Origin: Flemingiibacterium sp045586505
Lineage (GTDB): Bacteria; Bacillota; Clostridia; Oscillospirales; CAG-272
Length of the DNA stretch: 46,003 bases
Assembly: GCA_045586505.1 (NCBI GenBank)
Contig: JAZNAL010000051.1
Location: 1 to 46,003 of the forward strand
Reading direction: 5' to 3'
Shown here: in pieces, positions 43,936 to 46,003 of the stretch
Layout of the letters: each line of letters opens with the position of its first letter
How positions within the stretch are numbered: position 1 is the stretch's first letter
Translations under genes and position numbers: made by a program
The notes under the pieces: generated by a model
Database searches by the model: none
What the model was told of the DNA's origin: nothing
What the model saw: only the letters and a program-made list of their open reading frames with translations

Positions 43936-45108
43936 ATGAAAGAACTTGAACTCAAATACGGCCGTAATCCCAATCAGAAGCCTGCTCGAGTCTACATGAA
44001 GGACGGCGAGCTTCCCTTTGAGGTTTTAAACGGACGCCCCGGATTCATAAATCTGCTGGACGCATTCAACTCCTGGCAGTTGGTGTGCGAGCTTAAGGAA
44101 GCCACCGGACTTCCCGCGGCGGCATCATTCAAGCACGTTTCCCCTGCAGGTGCGGCTGTAGCCGTTCCTCTGGATTCGACGCTTCAAAAAATGTACTTCG
44201 TTGAGGGCGTGGAGCTCTCCCCCATCTGCACTGCTTATATCCGCGCGAGAGGCGCTGACAGAATGTCCAGCTACGGCGATTTCGTGGCACTCTCCGATGA
44301 GTGCGACGAGCAAACTGCCGCATTCCTCGCGCGCGAGGTTTCCGACGGCATTATCGCACCGTCCTACTCCGAAAAAGCGCTTGAGATCTTAAAGACCAAG
44401 CGCAAGGGCACCTACTGCGTAATTAAAATGGACACAAACTACGTTCCCGAGGAGCTTGAAACCAAGCAGGTATTCGGCATCACCTTCGAACAGGGTCGCA
44501 ACAATATAAAGCTTGACAATTCCCTTTTCGACAATGTTGTCACCGATAACAAGTGCATCCCCGATGATGCAAAGCGTGACCTGCTCATCGCAATGATCAC
44601 TCTTAAATATACTCAGTCCAACTCCGTATGCTACGCATACAAGGGTCAGGCGATCGGTATCGGCGCAGGTCAGCAGTCCCGTATCCACTGCACACGCCTC
44701 GCAGGCAATAAGGCTGACGTATGGTTCCTCCGCTCTCATCCGAAGGTACTTGCGCTTCCCTTCAAGGACGACATCCGCCGTCCCGACCGCGACAACACCA
44801 TCGACGTATATATTTCCGATGACTACAACGACGTGATCGGCGACGGTGTCTGGCAGAATATGTTCACCGAGCAGCCTGCTCCCCTGACTCGCGAGGAAAA
44901 GCGAGCTTGGCTTGATAACGTACACGGCGTTTCACTGGGATCGGACGCATTCTTCCCCTTCGGCGACAACATCGAGCGTGCTCACCGCAGCGGCGTTGAC
45001 TACATCGTTGAAGCTGGCGGTTCAGTCCGCGACGACAACGTCATCGAGACCTGCAACAAGTATAACATCGCCATGGCAATGTGCGGAATTCGTTTGTTCC
45101 ACCACTAA
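43936..45108 (+). CDS. Stand-alone AICAR formyltransferase (PurH-type, no cyclohydrolase domain)
   Basis: 390 residues corresponding to the transformylase part of PurH; the IMP cyclohydrolase domain is absent. It formylates AICAR with 10-formyl-THF to FAICAR, the penultimate step to IMP. The catalytic Lys66-His67 pair is in SFKHVSPAGAA; IGIGAGQQSRIHCTRLAG and the final DAFFPFGDNIERAHRSGVDYIVEAGGS block are family signatures. GGAGGA precedes the ATG. A separate cyclohydrolase must be encoded elsewhere. It is a single-gene unit between the riboswitch and a strong terminator. Confidence 0.93.
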   Translation: MKELELKYGRNPNQKPARVYMKDGELPFEVLNGRPGFINLLDAFNSWQLVCELKEATGLPAAASFKHVSPAGAAVAVPLDSTLQKMYFVEGVELSPICTAYIRARGADRMSSYGDFVALSDECDEQTAAFLAREVSDGIIAPSYSEKALEILKTKRKGTYCVIKMDTNYVPEELETKQVFGITFEQGRNNIKLDNSLFDNVVTDNKCIPDDAKRDLLIAMITLKYTQSNSVCYAYKGQAIGIGAGQQSRIHCTRLAGNKADVWFLRSHPKVLALPFKDDIRRPDRDNTIDVYISDDYNDVIGDGVWQNMFTEQPAPLTREEKRAWLDNVHGVSLGSDAFFPFGDNIERAHRSGVDYIVEAGGSVRDDNVIETCNKYNIAMAMCGIRLFHH

Positions 45109-45113
45109 AAACA

Positions 45114-45150
45114 AACGGGATGCGTCAAATGACGCATCCCGTTCTTTCTA
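45114..45150. terminator. Intrinsic terminator after the AICAR formyltransferase gene
   Basis: A perfect 14-bp stem, AACGGGATGCGTCA and its complement with an AA turn (45114-45143), is followed by CTTTCT. It is also positioned to end the minus-strand small gene (stop at 45171). Confidence 0.85.
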
Positions 45151-45170
45151 TAAAAGTATAGAACACCCGT

Positions 45171-45506
45171 TCATATCTTCCACTTCATATCACCGATAAC
45201 AGCCTCTGCTCGGAATGCTTGATTATTCTCCCCTGCTGCTCTCAAAATACGCAGGAGCGCCTCGCATTCGCGGGACAGCGACGGATAGGCATCATCAAGC
45301 CCAACCACTCGTACACGCACCGGAATACCGCTTGATCCAAGGAGTGCAATACGCTCACAAAGTGCGCGCCACATCTCACCTTTCAGGATTCTCACCGCAT
45401 CTATTGAAAAAGCGCGGGCAAGGCGCATAAGAAAGCTTGCGCGTCCCGTACAGCCCTCGAAATTTGCTATATATACTCTAACCGTTTGTTTCATTGCAGC
45501 AGTCAT
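45171..45506 (-). CDS. Unknown 111-residue protein, possibly SOS-regulated
   Basis: I do not recognise a family. The protein (MTAAMKQTVRVYIANFEGC...) is basic in the middle, has alternating strand- and helix-like segments (VRVYIANF; FLMRLARAFSI; IPVRVRVVGL; ECEALLRILRAA), no signal peptide, no membrane helix and no LysM. The frame is well supported: GGAGGG lies 7 nt before the ATG at 45506, and a consensus promoter (TTGACA-17-TATAAT, minus strand) lies at 45560-45588. Three LexA-like palindromes surround that promoter. It stands alone between nadE and the AICAR gene. A DNA-damage-inducible role is inferred from the operators only. Confidence 0.75.
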   Translation of the reverse strand: MTAAMKQTVRVYIANFEGCTGRASFLMRLARAFSIDAVRILKGEMWRALCERIALLGSSGIPVRVRVVGLDDAYPSLSRECEALLRILRAAGENNQAFRAEAVIGDMKWKI

Positions 45507-45527
45507 TATTTTACCCTCCGCACTATG

Positions 45528-45622
45528 CGAATATTTGTTCGGTTTTTCTTTGTGAGAACATTATAGCACATTTGTTCGGTTTTGTCAATAGTATTTTGAA
45601 ATATTTTTCGAACATTTTTTCG
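45528..45622 (-). promoter_or_regulatory. Promoter with three LexA-box-like sites
   Basis: The promoter is TTGACA (45583-45588) and TATAAT (45560-45565), spacing 17. Three 14-bp sites resemble CGAAC-N4-GTTCG, all with ATTT in the centre on the plus strand: CGAATATTTGTTCG (45528-45541, one mismatch), AGCACATTTGTTCG (45565-45578, two mismatches, overlapping the edge of the -10) and CGAACATTTTTTCG (45609-45622, one mismatch). They lie downstream of, within and upstream of the promoter, as expected for tight repression. Confidence 0.7.
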
Positions 45623-45691
45623 GCGCGCTCTGCAAATGGTCCATGGCTTTTTCAATCATAAAAAAAATGCATTTAGCCGCACACGCGATAA

Positions 45692-45723
45692 GGGCTGTTA
45701 CAAGTTTTCAACTTGCAACAGCC
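45692..45723. terminator. Hairpin after nadE
   Basis: GGGCTGTT pairs with AACAGCCC and CAAGTT with AACTTG around TTC, with one A-C mismatch, 8 nt beyond the nadE stop. There is no immediate T-run on the minus strand, so termination is plausible but not certain. The stretch 45624-45691 shows nothing else. Confidence 0.6.
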
Positions 45724-45730
45724 CCTAAAT

Positions 45731-46003
45731 TTATATATTCCAAAGTATACATTCCGCATCGCTGGGCATATGCAGGTCGCCGCGCGGTGAGACACCCACC
45801 GAGCCGACCTTCGGTCCATCGGGTAAGCAGGAACGCTTGAACTGCTGATTCATAAACCGCCGCATAAACGTGGACAGCCTTTTGTGAACTGTGTCCGCAT
45901 CGTAAACGCCGGAAAAGGCGTAGTTTGCCATACGCTCGATCTTTTCGGGTGAAAAACCATAACGCAGGAAATAGTACATCACGAAATCGTGAAGCTCGTA
46001 GGG
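45731..46003 (-). CDS. nadE: NAD+ synthase, C-terminal part (gene continues beyond window)
   Basis: The frame is open to the window edge; about 90 C-terminal residues are visible, ending RGDLHMPSDAECILWNI. The stretch PYELHDFVMYYFLRYGF and the KRSCLPDGPKVGSVGVSPRGD tail are typical of the large glutamine-hydrolysing NAD synthase, which makes NAD from deamido-NAD. The Met near 45982 is internal. The catalytic and glutaminase domains lie outside the window. Confidence 0.85.
   Translation of the reverse strand, partial: PYELHDFVMYYFLRYGFSPEKIERMANYAFSGVYDADTVHKRLSTFMRRFMNQQFKRSCLPDGPKVGSVGVSPRGDLHMPSDAECILWNI

Noticed and set aside
1..46003. tRNA or rRNA genes
   Set aside because: No T-loop GGTTCGAATCC-type sequence with a matching acceptor stem and no rRNA-like stretch was found by eye on either strand.

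Overview
The window looks like a chromosomal segment of an anaerobic, low-to-mid GC Firmicute, most likely a gut-type Clostridia (Oscillospirales/Ruminococcaceae-like). This rests on the [FeFe]-hydrogenase maturation genes, HprK, a PhoB/PhoR pair, group II ECF transport, ArgJ-type cyclic arginine synthesis, strong AGGAGG-type ribosome binding sites and textbook TTGACA-17-TATAAT promoters. Species assignment is inference. No tRNA, rRNA, CRISPR array, phage or insertion-sequence gene was seen.

Layout. (1) 1-4213: the 3' part of a P-type ATPase homologue that has lost its catalytic residues, followed by two tandem SGNH/GDSL hydrolases. (2) 4210-6966: alaS with its own consensus promoter and terminator. 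(3) 6986-14608, minus strand: a leader RNA with an intrinsic terminator, a TM1266-type small regulator, hydE, hydG and hydF, then an ECF transporter (EcfT plus a fused EcfA-EcfA'-membrane protein) only 30 nt behind hydF. (4) 14711-24090, minus strand: a nearly complete arginine cluster argG-argH-argC-(ymfI-like)-argJ-argB-argD-argF, interrupted by structured intergenic repeats and with ArgR-like sites at the argG promoter. (5) 24424-25883: two overlapping polysaccharide deacetylases. (6) 25886-29739, minus: phoB-phoR-Na/Pi cotransporter. (7) 29943-31547: citramalate synthase, which starts threonine-independent isoleucine synthesis. (8) 31594-39435, minus: an Mbeg1-like hydrolase, MATE transporter, esterase, topoisomerase subunit A, Sua5-type TsaC and RF1. 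(9) 39442-43508, minus: an ArsP_2-type metal exporter, a galM remnant, galE, a sugar nucleotidyltransferase and hprK. (10) 43777-45150: a ZTP riboswitch with terminator in front of a stand-alone AICAR formyltransferase. (11) 45171-46003, minus: a small orphan gene behind three LexA-like sites, and the 3' end of nadE.

How it fits together. The arginine genes cover acetylglutamate phosphorylation to arginine with acetyl recycling by ArgJ. The ZTP riboswitch senses the substrate of the enzyme it controls. The Pho trio pairs sensing with phosphate uptake. The hyd genes build the H-cluster for a hydrogenase encoded elsewhere.

Least explained: the catalytically dead P-type ATPase with two SGNH hydrolases; the hyd leader RNA; the inverted structured repeats flanking argG; and the SOS-like operator array before an unknown 111-residue protein.
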